DNA of 64,000 nucleotides from Bacillota bacterium (lineage in GTDB: Bacteria; Bacillota; Bacilli; Paenibacillales; NBRC-103111): assembly GCA_023388055.1 (NCBI GenBank), contig JAEWGW010000013.1, forward strand, positions 1 to 64,000, given 5' to 3'. Below are positions 1 through 7,723 of the stretch, piece after piece. A program made the translations under genes and the position numbers. The stretch's first letter is position 1. Every line of letters starts with the position of its first letter. The notes under the pieces are model-generated. The model was not told where the DNA came from, ran no database searches, and saw only the letters and a program-made list of their open reading frames with translations.

Positions 1-1
1 G

Positions 2-118
2 AACGTGAAGGACTTTATGGACGAAATCGCCAAAGACAAATGGGCTATCATTGACCGTCTTTGCGTCCGCTTGGAATCTTCTTTACGCAAAGCCATCAAA
101 CCTAGAATCATTAGTTGA
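2..118 (+). CDS. C-terminal end of an unidentified protein (cut by window start)
   Basis: An open frame enters from the left edge and stops with TGA at 116-118, giving 38 residues rich in charged amino acids (ends ...KAIKPRIIS). A strong terminator hairpin follows 17 bases later, which supports this being a real gene end. I do not recognise the family from this tail. It lies outside the integrated element, close to a decayed transposase fragment, so a transposase is possible but unproven. Confidence 0.45.
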   Translation, partial: NVKDFMDEIAKDKWAIIDRLCVRLESSLRKAIKPRIIS

Positions 119-135
119 ACTTATATAGATGACAT

Positions 136-191
136 GGCAGGGTGATCTCCTCTCGTGGGTCTGGACAATTCCGAGAGTACCCTGTCTTTTT
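136..191 (+). terminator. Rho-independent terminator
   Basis: The arms GGCAGGGT (136-143) and ACCCTGTC (179-186) pair with one G-U. An inner CTCTCG/CGAGAG stem sits inside, and five T residues follow (187-191). It ends the gene that stops at 118. Confidence 0.75.
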
Positions 192-250
192 CGTGTGCGC
201 AACACGCCAAATTCTGGTACACAAACTATTGTACGCTACCTATTAATTAC

Positions 251-472
251 TCAACTTTTGTAAATTACGGAACAATTCCTTATGTATAAGGGTAAATCAA
301 ACCTCCACTGCTGGAGTTTACACAAAGCCGCCTGTTTGTTAGCTTTGCTTGTAGTATCAACCAAATTTATGAATAGCACCATCACTTGTTGGAGCGCTGT
401 CTGGTAGTCCACATCACGAACTTCATCCGCATACAAGAAAAACAACCCGCCGAGTGAACGTGTATCTCCAGT
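251..472 (-). pseudogene. IS4-type transposase C-terminal fragment
   Basis: The minus-strand frame is open from just after a stop at 473-475 down to 251, about 73 codons with no good start. It contains the string DTRSLGGLFF followed by ADEVRDVDYQTALQ, and I recall closely similar wording (GDIRSLGGLFF, ADEVRDLDYQTALQ) at the C-terminus of IS4-family transposases. The catalytic DDE part is absent and no terminal inverted repeats were found, so this is a decayed insertion-sequence remnant. Bases 473-780 show no further gene: they are AT-rich with no convincing start and ribosome-binding site. Confidence 0.55.
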
Positions 473-780
473 TTAAAGACAGCAAGTGCAGAAAGACCAA
501 ATGACTTACATATGCCAGCTGACGAAGCAAGTTACCGATGTCTTACAAAATGCAAAGTTTTTTTGTTACCAAACAAAACTATAAATACACAACCTCCCCA
601 CATTAGAGAAAAACTATAATCCAAGAAAACCCTTATCTTAAATCAATGCATGTCTTTATTTGTTGTCGAAATTTGCAATTAAACCTCGTGAGTCATGCAT
701 ATTACATTCTTATCAATGAAGAGATTACACAACCCTTTCGTAACTGCGTAAGGGAAACCTCCTGGGAGCATAATTTTAAT

Positions 781-849
781 AAAAAGACACATATCTCTGT
801 TAATAGAGAATGTGTCTTTTCTTGGTCCTGTCCGATATTTTCGGACAGG
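781..849. terminator. Two hairpins behind the displaced ssrA 3' end
   Basis: AAAAGACACAT (782-792) pairs with ATGTGTCTTTT near 810-820, a symmetrical stem with A and T runs on both sides that could terminate either strand. A second perfect stem CCTGTCCGA/TCGGACAGG lies at 827-835 and 841-849. Both sit just downstream of the old ssrA 3' end (minus strand) and probably were its original terminator. Confidence 0.55.
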
Positions 850-853
850 GAAG

Positions 854-1040
854 TGGAGCCGAGGGGAGTCGAACCCCTGTCCGAAGGCAACGCCACATAG
901 GCTTCTACGGGTGTAGTCACGGATTTGATGTCACCCGAGGGTCCCCCCGTAACCAATTTGACATTGGGTCAGCCTGATTGTCTTCTTCCGTAAGTGAACG
1001 CGCGGTGTATATCCTACAGTTGGTTCCTTATCCATACAAC
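854..1040 (-). repeat. attL: displaced ssrA 3' end
   Basis: Bases 854-954 are identical over 101 bp to 27550-27650, the 3' end of the intact ssrA. After a mismatched block of about 10 bases (955-965) identity resumes for about 27 bases, then fades through about 1040 into a diverged but alignable ssrA sequence. This is what integration into the 3' end of ssrA leaves: the original chromosomal 3' end joined to the element's own partial ssrA copy. The 5' half of ssrA is missing here, so this copy cannot be a functional tmRNA. Confidence 0.85.
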
Positions 1041-1046
1041 GTATAC

Positions 1047-2120
1047 TTATTCCAGACTATTAAGAACCCATGAAATTTTTTCTTTGCCAACTGAACTTAC
1101 TGTAGTGATTTTAGTCAATAAGGCATAACATCTTTGATTAAGAAGTTTGATTGAATCATCAAAAGCTTCTTTAGATATTTTGCCTATTATTTTCTGCCCA
1201 TCCTCCATACAGATCTCGAAAGCACTTGTTCTCACGTGAACCATGGTCAATCTTCCATCTAGAGAAACTTCTACTTCATCACGTTTTAGCTTTTCATCTA
1301 ATATTGTATAAACACGACTCGCCTTCTCCTTATCAAAACGTGAACTGATAGGTCCATCAGCAGCAGTGACCCAATTAAGCATAATTGGTGTATCTAAATC
1401 CTGAATATTCTTGATCCATTCCTTATATTTGTTTAGTGACCGCGTTCCTAAGCTTGAAACAGCATCCAATAATGAATCTTCTTCATTAGAAGCATTAAAT
1501 AGGTTAAATAATTCTGAAATAATCTGTTTTTGGGGAATTTCATCAAATGGAAGCTGTGCATCGTGGTTAAGTTCTAGTTCCGTTATAAATGAGCCTGCTT
1601 TTACATTTTTAAGCACCCAGGAGTTACTATCTTTTATTTCTTGCGGAATAGGACCTCGGTTACTAGCCTGATTAAAAAATGTGTTTGCCACACTGTCTGT
1701 AATATCTTGTAGTCCACCCAAAACTAAAGTCAATGTACGCACTGGAATTTGTCCAGATGGGAGCTCTTTAGGTTGTAAAGTTATTTCTAATTCCTCTTTA
1801 TGTCTGGATTGCACACATTCCCTTATATAAGCTTCCAGAATTCCTTTTAGATCCGATGTTAAAATCACACATTCACAGTCTGTAGGACTATTACAAATAG
1901 TCGCTTTGTCCTTCAATATTTCCAAATACGTACTATTACCATTTAGCGTTTCTTTATCTGACTTTCCGCTTAGTACTCTATCTACAATATTTAGATATTC
2001 TCGGGCATTTTTTTCGTTTAGATCGATAATCATAAAATCCTCTAATATCGACCATTCCTCAGGCATCTTTAAATAAAGAATACCGCTGTTAGTTTTTAAA
2101 GCGGGATATTTCGAAAACAT
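1047..2120 (-). CDS. Unknown 357-residue protein downstream of EndoU
   Basis: I do not recognise the family. The protein is soluble in appearance, with no signal peptide or membrane segment, and starts at ATG 2120 twelve bases after the EndoU stop, so it is almost certainly co-transcribed with it. Residues near 130-175 read as a hydrophobic strand-helix (LTLVLGGLQDITDSVAN) followed by LKNVKAGSFITELEL, and a C-terminal beta-rich part follows. Its position as last gene after a toxin-like RNase makes an immunity, inhibitor or targeting role possible; that is inference from context only. It is the left-most gene inside the island. Confidence 0.7.
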   Translation of the reverse strand: MFSKYPALKTNSGILYLKMPEEWSILEDFMIIDLNEKNAREYLNIVDRVLSGKSDKETLNGNSTYLEILKDKATICNSPTDCECVILTSDLKGILEAYIRECVQSRHKEELEITLQPKELPSGQIPVRTLTLVLGGLQDITDSVANTFFNQASNRGPIPQEIKDSNSWVLKNVKAGSFITELELNHDAQLPFDEIPQKQIISELFNLFNASNEEDSLLDAVSSLGTRSLNKYKEWIKNIQDLDTPIMLNWVTAADGPISSRFDKEKASRVYTILDEKLKRDEVEVSLDGRLTMVHVRTSAFEICMEDGQKIIGKISKEAFDDSIKLLNQRCYALLTKITTVSSVGKEKISWVLNSLE

Positions 2121-2132
2121 TAGATACCCTCC

Positions 2133-2558
2133 TTATGGCCGATACTTAGGGAAAACTGTGATTATCTTTCCCGTAGAACTATCGCTTTGGTAAAAATGAA
2201 CTAGGATACCATTACTAAGATTTGCTTCGTAGAGACGATCTTTCACATTTATTTTATTATTATAACCTTCTTTCACCATATCTAGAACCCTCTGAGGAGA
2301 ACATTCTTGAGGAAAAAATGAAGATCCTAAGATTTTGGGAATTCCATGTATAGTTACGTTTGCTTCATATACACCCTGTCCATCCTTTTCCGACCTTGTC
2401 GCCTCATCAACCGTTGAAGTACCGACTGCTAAATCACCTTCGTGATGAAAACCAACTACAGTACCTCTACTATTTCGTTCACCAACAAAAATATGCGTAA
2501 CCGTGGCTTCACTATGAAGAACATCACTATAGTCATTAAATAGTTCGTTTATTGTCAT
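2133..2558 (-). CDS. Free-standing bacterial EndoU-type RNase (toxin domain)
   Basis: This 141-residue protein is essentially one EndoU nuclease domain. Visible hallmarks are HIFVGE (His22), GFHHEGD (His38/39), a GVYEA strand, the FFP motif (81-83) and a C-terminal KIITVFPKY segment holding the usual Thr and Tyr. EndoU enzymes are metal-independent RNA endonucleases and are best known in bacteria as the C-terminal toxin tips of contact-dependent or polymorphic toxins. Here there is no delivery domain, signal peptide or leader, so the protein would act in the producing cell. The start ATG has a good GAGGG site and overlaps the upstream small frame by 23 bases. A role in abortive defence or as a toxin-antitoxin pair with the 357-residue neighbour is inference. 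Confidence 0.75.
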   Translation of the reverse strand: MTINELFNDYSDVLHSEATVTHIFVGERNSRGTVVGFHHEGDLAVGTSTVDEATRSEKDGQGVYEANVTIHGIPKILGSSFFPQECSPQRVLDMVKEGYNNKINVKDRLYEANLSNGILVHFYQSDSSTGKIITVFPKYRP

Positions 2559-2748
2559 ATTTAACCCTCGCTATTAAATAAGTATAAAGTTCATCTAAGG
2601 TAATATTTTCTTTGGATAATTCTAACATGTATTTGGAATAAAGGATAGAATTCTTTCCTAGCCCCATACTAAATATGCTAATAAGTTTGTTGTGAACCTC
2701 ATCTACATGAACAGGATCGGTGTAGTTAACACTTATCGCAGTATGCAA
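2536..2748 (-). CDS. Small frame (70 residues) overlapping EndoU; possibly a gene remnant
   Basis: The frame starts at TTG with no visible ribosome-binding site. It stays open further upstream, without any start, to a TAG near 2784. It ends inside the EndoU start, giving a coupled-looking overlap. The composition is protein-like (LSKENITLDELYTYL), but the missing start suggests the C-terminal part of a gene that has lost its beginning. A small immunity or antitoxin role cannot be excluded. Confidence 0.35.
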   Translation of the reverse strand: MHTAISVNYTDPVHVDEVHNKLISIFSMGLGKNSILYSKYMLELSKENITLDELYTYLIARVKYDNKRTI

Positions 2749-2945
2749 ATGACTTGAATTTAAAATATTAATAAAGTCATTGGAATTCTAAGGAAATAGC
2801 CATCTAAACACTCGGCTAAAATACCTTATAACTCTTTTACAATTACAACAGGCTTTTTACTTAATTTAACCTGTATCATTACCGCGGCGTATCCCTGAGG
2901 AAGTCCCTTCTTAATTTCAAACATATATTTATACTCTTGTGCTCT
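2749..2945 (-). pseudogene. Possible decayed reading frame between DUF3883 and EndoU
   Basis: Directly after the TAA of the DUF3883 gene the same frame stays open for about 40 codons. It contains a possible ATG and the protein-like string MFEIKKGLPQGYAAVMIQV, and ends at TAA near 2826. After a frame change, more protein-like sequence leads toward the small frame at 2748. I read this as a degraded gene; it could instead be spacer. Confidence 0.3.
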
Positions 2946-3788
2946 TTAATCTTGATCAAATTGAGTAGCAAATATATGGTCAACATTTATATATACAGAT
3001 TGCCATTGCCCTGTGCCTTGCTCCACAGGTATACTTTCTAAAACATCTGAAATCGTCAGTTCTAACAGTTGTTTCTCTGGTAAATACCATATATGAAAGA
3101 CATAATTGCAGCCAAAACTAACTGCGCTGTTCCATTCATTTCTACTAATATACATTGCTATCGGGCGCGAGTTACAAGATTTTACTTCAATTAATTTTCG
3201 GTGCCTTATACCCGATGAATCTATAGCGTAAGAAAGTACATCATATCCTGCAAGGTTATTTTCAATAGCTACCCATTGGGGAGAAATGTTTTCTCCAATT
3301 AGCCTCACCTTTTCATACTCCATTGTAAGAACTTCGCCTGCCCGTCCAGACTCAACTCTTAAATCATTACCTAAAGACCTCATTCTTGAAGATAACTGAT
3401 CCCACCACTTTACTACTTCGCTGTCAGGTTCTTTCATAAATAATTCAGCGCTCTGTAAGCATTGAAGGATATCATATCTTTCGTTATCTATTAATGATGA
3501 TGCGACCAGTTCCCTTCCCGAGGGAATTATATGCATCCAACTTGGGTTTGTACGAATTAATATATCTGCTATTATACTTTTTAAATCGACAATTGAATTC
3601 CAATCCAAGTAACTAGCACATTCCTGTGCCAAAGAGTAATCATATGAACTTTTATAACTGCCTACACTCTTTATTATTTGAATAAGTTCTCCTGTTGTCT
3701 TCTCTGGATATGCTGCCTTATATTCCTTTAGCACTAGTAATGCATTGAGCACACTCATTTTTAAATAATCTTCAGGTATCCCCTTCAT
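2946..3788 (-). CDS. DUF3883 (NO VEIN C-terminal type) nuclease-like protein
   Basis: The protein has 280 residues. The C-terminal half fits the DUF3883 family, a restriction-endonuclease-like fold. It has a helix with GRAGEVLTMEYEKV (Glu152), then GYDVLSY (181-187) and KLIEVK (199-203), the usual D...(E/V)xK arrangement, followed by a YISRNEW motif. The N-terminal 140 residues are helical and unassigned. It overlaps the helicase gene by 17 bases and is the last intact gene of the BglII-like/ParB/helicase operon. DUF3883 proteins often sit beside helicases in defence loci, so a DNA-cleaving or DNA-sensing role with the helicase is likely but inferred. Confidence 0.75.
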   Translation of the reverse strand: MKGIPEDYLKMSVLNALLVLKEYKAAYPEKTTGELIQIIKSVGSYKSSYDYSLAQECASYLDWNSIVDLKSIIADILIRTNPSWMHIIPSGRELVASSLIDNERYDILQCLQSAELFMKEPDSEVVKWWDQLSSRMRSLGNDLRVESGRAGEVLTMEYEKVRLIGENISPQWVAIENNLAGYDVLSYAIDSSGIRHRKLIEVKSCNSRPIAMYISRNEWNSAVSFGCNYVFHIWYLPEKQLLELTISDVLESIPVEQGTGQWQSVYINVDHIFATQFDQD

Positions 3789-5706
3789 GCCGCAACCAGT
3801 CAGCCTCCTCTTCTACAAAAGAAAGCCTGCCTTCAAGCTCAATAAGGAGGTCATCAAGATCCTCAGGTCTGATATCATAATCAATCGGAGCTTCAGCATT
3901 CTCTTCATCTAGAGCAATTTGATTCAAATCAGGGTCGTCCAGTAGTTGTTGCATTGCACGAATTTTTGAAGCCAAACGTCTACTTACTGAATGGTCTATT
4001 GAACCATAGCCTGATGGTGCAAGTGTCTGCAGAATATATATATTTGTTGTTTCATTGGGTTGTAAGCCTAAACGATGTATACGATCAATGGACTGAAGAA
4101 AGTGTGTTGCGTTATAATTTCTGTCAACATAGATCGCTTCATGACAAATTTTATGAAGACTTATACCTTCAGAAACAGCAGCTGGATTAGCGATTATTAC
4201 CTTGTAATTATCATCTGTGTGAAACTTATGTATTCTTCCTTCCCTAGTCTCTAAATCCATTTTGTCGCCGCTAGGTACTCCACCATGGAGTGTAAGTGGA
4301 TTTAAATCAATAAGTAAAGATTCAAGTTGAGTAATGGTATTTGAGAAAATGGTCCAAATTATACTTTTGCGATTCTTATTCGCTAATTCTCTTGCTAACT
4401 GTGCTGCCCGTAGTATTTTAGGAGATGGTCCCTCTTCACGTATTACCCTAGCAATAGCTGGAACATCTTCGTAACTGGGCAAATTTTGCGTCATTGCATC
4501 GATAGCTAAAATGGGATTAGTTGATACTTGTAGTAGCCTCATCACAGATCTACGGGCTTTCGTGATATCTATCCTTCTATCTCTTCTAAACTGGGTTAGC
4601 TGTGCCTTTGCTTCGTCCCGCAGAATGGTATATAGAGCTAACTGCCCAGGGGACATTCCTACATGTTCAAATAGACGATTTGGTCTTTGCAAACCCAATT
4701 CTTGTTTTGTCGTTCTTACATATAGATTGCCGAGAACATCTCTTGGTGCTTCTCCTGAATCTATTCGTTGCCCTAATCCAATACCTGGCCAAAGAAACTC
4801 TAATTGAGACAAAAGATCATTAGGCCCTTGAGGCATTGGTGTCCCTGAAAGAATATCTCGACGAATAGGAAGAGAGGCAGTATTAAGTAAAAAAGATCCT
4901 CTTTGAGAATTAAATCCTGCTTTCATACGGTGACTTTCATCTAAAACAACATGAACTCTATTCTGGGTTAGATAACCCCTCATTATATCAGCTACTCGAA
5001 TTAAAAGATCATAAGAGATTAGAAATCTTTTTGCACCACTATTAAGTTGTCTTATAATGTAATCAGTATCCAAAACAACAAAAGGTTCAGCATTATTGTT
5101 TGGTGAATCCACATGCATACAATCAGTTACTACATCTTGCCATGCCATAAATGAACTTTTAGGTCCAATAACTAATAGATGAGTATCTTGACCTTTAGTT
5201 AACAAATGAATAGCAAATGTAACTGTTGTTTTTCCAGCTCCAGGTACAGAGAAGTTAGCACCATTTTGTAGAGATAGTAATCTGCTTACATCACGCTTTT
5301 GATATTCTTTAAGCTCTCTTTCGCTAAAACCTAACTCTTTAAGTCTTTCTTGGACTTCGAATTCACTAATAACCAATGTCAACGAATTTCTCGAGCGATT
5401 TACTTCTTTAACTTGATTTATGAATATGGTAATTTTTTCTTTTGTTTCTCCTTCAGCAAGGAATTTAAAGCCCATCGTTCGTTGCAACGGTATGAATTCT
5501 TTAAGTAGACGTAGAGCACCAGTCCAACTTAGTTCAATAGAATTATCTCTTTTAAACATATATTCGGAGTCTACTGAAATGGAGTACTGCCTCAGCCGAA
5601 TAAGGACTCCCTCTGGAACAGAATCATTTGGGGTGAAAATCCCTTTTACAAACTCAGGCTGATAATGGACCATTATTACTCCATGCTCTTGCGATTGTCT
5701 GGACAT
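3772..5706 (-). CDS. SNF2-type superfamily 2 helicase/ATPase
   Basis: This is a 644-residue DNA-dependent ATPase. The motifs run in order: Walker A PGAGKT (155-160), motif II DESH (256-259), motif III LSGTP (286-290), and in the second RecA domain EGISLHKI and QSIDRIHRLG, the SNF2-like motif VI. About 130 residues of unassigned sequence precede the motor and an acidic tail ends it. SNF2-type motors in bacterial restriction-like loci translocate on DNA or remodel bound proteins. The gene starts 6 bases after the ParB-like gene and overlaps the DUF3883 gene, so the three proteins are made from one message. The start at 5706 has a GGTGGTG site; ATG 5673 is an alternative. Confidence 0.85.
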   Translation of the reverse strand: MSRQSQEHGVIMVHYQPEFVKGIFTPNDSVPEGVLIRLRQYSISVDSEYMFKRDNSIELSWTGALRLLKEFIPLQRTMGFKFLAEGETKEKITIFINQVKEVNRSRNSLTLVISEFEVQERLKELGFSERELKEYQKRDVSRLLSLQNGANFSVPGAGKTTVTFAIHLLTKGQDTHLLVIGPKSSFMAWQDVVTDCMHVDSPNNNAEPFVVLDTDYIIRQLNSGAKRFLISYDLLIRVADIMRGYLTQNRVHVVLDESHRMKAGFNSQRGSFLLNTASLPIRRDILSGTPMPQGPNDLLSQLEFLWPGIGLGQRIDSGEAPRDVLGNLYVRTTKQELGLQRPNRLFEHVGMSPGQLALYTILRDEAKAQLTQFRRDRRIDITKARRSVMRLLQVSTNPILAIDAMTQNLPSYEDVPAIARVIREEGPSPKILRAAQLARELANKNRKSIIWTIFSNTITQLESLLIDLNPLTLHGGVPSGDKMDLETREGRIHKFHTDDNYKVIIANPAAVSEGISLHKICHEAIYVDRNYNATHFLQSIDRIHRLGLQPNETTNIYILQTLAPSGYGSIDHSVSRRLASKIRAMQQLLDDPDLNQIALDEENAEAPIDYDIRPEDLDDLLIELEGRLSFVEEEADWLRHEGDT

Positions 5707-5712
5707 TCGACT

Positions 5713-7044
5713 CTATTCACCACCTGTGAATAATCTGTCAAGCTGAGCCATTAAGGATACAGTTCGTCCTTGAATTGAAAGTAATTGCTCTCTAAGAGCA
5801 GCGTATGTATCAGCGTCAGCCCTAGTCAAGTCCACCTCTGCTAAATTAGTATTCGCGGCTCTTATCAGTTTTAATGCTTGTTGCCCTGCATTCCTATCGG
5901 ACCTTTCATTCTTGATATTATCGTATATCTCAGTGATATCCTTGGCCAGTTGTTGAGATTTCGACTTATCTTTCAAAATTTCGATGATAGGTTCAAAAGA
6001 ACTATCATCATCTTGCTCGTCATCAAGAGTAAACACTAAATCTGATTCAACATCGGGTTTCGGATTTTTAGTAAGAGCAATATCTAGTCTTCGTGCTAAC
6101 TTTCGTATTACTTCCTCCGAATCAGGGCCAAATGCATTTTTATAGTCATATACACGGGTTCCTAAATTACTTGAGTTTTCAGTAAGAACATATGCAACAT
6201 GCCTTGATGCTTCCAAATCATCCCCACTTTTATTTTTTAGGTTTTTGGCCATATCAAAGAACATTTGCTTATCTGCATGAGTAAAATCACCAGGAGTATT
6301 TAATCTATCCGAAACATACAACTCTGCATGTTCATAAGCTAATAAGTGATTATCGATTTCTGGAACCTTTTTGCGCATAGTAAGTGCAATTGATTCTTTT
6401 GTTTCTCCGCGCTCCAGTGATTCCTTAATAGCGATACTTTCGCATCCCCAATCGTAAGGAAGCTGGGTAGGTGCCCTCATTTGTAAATTAAACTCAATAG
6501 CACGGATTTCTTCTTCGGTGGCAAAATCAGGTAATACCATGCAATCAACTTGACTGAATTTGTTAGCCCCATTAACAAACAATTGCCTCATTGTAGATAG
6601 CCTTCTATTGCCATTTACTACAACACCAGTATGAGTTATAAGTATAGGTTCTTCTTGAGAGGATTTCTCTAGGACAACCGAAATGGGAATAATGCTATCT
6701 CCTTGACCCTTTTGTGCAAAAGCATACAATATCTCATGCTGAGCCTGCTGTGCAGATTGATTCTCCTGCCCGTTATAAAAAAAATCATTGGGCCATCCCT
6801 TTTGCCGAATAATTTTCTGTTGTTCTAATCTTGTCCTATAGTTTGCCATCCTATATATCGGCAAATGTATAGAAACTCGTATTATCGGTAAATTATAAAC
6901 TTGATTTTTAAATTGATGAAAAGGGAACGCTATCTTAGGATTTTTATCTTCTTTATCATCAAAGAGTTTTGTTTGTGCCTTTATTTGTTCAATTCTTACT
7001 TCAGGTGTTTCCACATTAACTCGATATAATGCAGGCATAATCAC
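5713..7044 (-). CDS. ParB/sulfiredoxin-like domain protein
   Basis: This 443-residue protein has a ParB-like core around residues 50-165. The key motif is VVNGNRRLSTMRQL (GNRRL at 145-149), corresponding to the GERR box of ParB N-terminal domains, which bind or hydrolyse nucleotides. The following helical part (PYDWGCESIAIKESL) resembles the partner-binding region of such proteins, and the C-terminus is helical and charged. It begins 5 bases after the BglII-like endonuclease gene. ParB-like proteins occur in phosphorothioate and other DNA-modification loci as regulators or nucleases; the exact job here is unknown. Confidence 0.7.
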   Translation of the reverse strand: MIMPALYRVNVETPEVRIEQIKAQTKLFDDKEDKNPKIAFPFHQFKNQVYNLPIIRVSIHLPIYRMANYRTRLEQQKIIRQKGWPNDFFYNGQENQSAQQAQHEILYAFAQKGQGDSIIPISVVLEKSSQEEPILITHTGVVVNGNRRLSTMRQLFVNGANKFSQVDCMVLPDFATEEEIRAIEFNLQMRAPTQLPYDWGCESIAIKESLERGETKESIALTMRKKVPEIDNHLLAYEHAELYVSDRLNTPGDFTHADKQMFFDMAKNLKNKSGDDLEASRHVAYVLTENSSNLGTRVYDYKNAFGPDSEEVIRKLARRLDIALTKNPKPDVESDLVFTLDDEQDDDSSFEPIIEILKDKSKSQQLAKDITEIYDNIKNERSDRNAGQQALKLIRAANTNLAEVDLTRADADTYAALREQLLSIQGRTVSLMAQLDRLFTGGE

Positions 7045-7049
7045 CGCTC

Positions 7050-7505
7050 CTATTCTATTGCAAGCAAGAGTAATGGTACTGTTACAACCCGATTAAAAAT
7101 TTGTAGCTCATTCCAAACACGGCTTGAATTCGCTGAGTTCGTACCAAGTTGTTTTGAAGCGCTGTTCGTTGGCAAAACTAAAGCTGCTGTATTAATCTTT
7201 CCAGCCTGATACATATACTGAATTTTCAAAAGGTCGTAGGCACATCTGCTTATATTTCCTAATTGCACCTGAAATGCCAAGTCAGCCTTAAGTGAAAATA
7301 CTGTTAAATTACTATCTACAGATATACGTGCAGGTCCTGACCACCCAGTAAGCGTTAATATATTTCTAAAGTGCTCTTGAACTCTTTTGGTGTCCTTAAG
7401 TTTTATCTCTTCATTATCACAAGCATTACAGAGCCAATCGAACATCCCTCTCCGTTTCCATTCTTCTTCTCCATAGTGATGGGACTGAATATACGATAAT
7501 TTCAT
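7050..7505 (-). CDS. BglII-family type II restriction endonuclease-like protein
   Basis: The chosen ATG at 7505 follows AAGGA and overlaps the stop of the upstream small frame as ATGA, giving 151 residues. The opening MKLSYIQSHHYGEEEW matches the characteristic start of BamHI/BglII-family enzymes. The core (SLKADLAFQVQLGN, then YDLLK and AALVLPTN) matches the BglII arrangement of an Asp followed by a ExQ-like strand, here QVQ. It is shorter than BglII (223 residues), so it may be a trimmed or regulatory relative. It lies divergent to a TSPPY methyltransferase, the class expected for a BglII-type system. Recognition sequence cannot be read from the protein. Confidence 0.65.
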   Translation of the reverse strand: MKLSYIQSHHYGEEEWKRRGMFDWLCNACDNEEIKLKDTKRVQEHFRNILTLTGWSGPARISVDSNLTVFSLKADLAFQVQLGNISRCAYDLLKIQYMYQAGKINTAALVLPTNSASKQLGTNSANSSRVWNELQIFNRVVTVPLLLLAIE

Positions 7506-7723
7506 AAACACCAATCCTTAACAAAAATAGGGGTATTCAGATATAATCTTATCAGATCTGCAGTGAAGCTACTAGGATGTGTAACTGAATTATCATTAGT
7601 TGTCGAAAATATCCATTGTAAGAAGGCTTCCTTATATTCCTCCTGGATCTTGAGGCTGTTCACTGGTATAATGAATTTATGACATTTTGTATTTTGGGAA
7701 GGAACATTTATGCTGATAAACAA
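7502..7723 (-). CDS. Small protein upstream of the BglII-like gene, unknown
   Basis: The frame is open from 7723 (TTG) and ends with TGA overlapping the endonuclease ATG. The upstream part overlaps the start of the divergent methyltransferase, so a shorter GTG start at 7663 (53 residues, MNSLKIQEEYKEAF...) is more plausible, although no clear ribosome-binding site is visible for either. It is not a helix-turn-helix controller by eye. The ATGA overlap suggests translational coupling to the nuclease, as seen for regulatory peptides in restriction loci. Confidence 0.4.
   Translation of the reverse strand: MFISINVPSQNTKCHKFIIPVNSLKIQEEYKEAFLQWIFSTTNDNSVTHPSSFTADLIRLYLNTPIFVKDWCL

Noticed and set aside
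646..956. Two overlapping 84-residue frames across the left ssrA fragment
   Set aside because: They lie in the displaced tmRNA 3' end and its terminators and have no plausible start signals.
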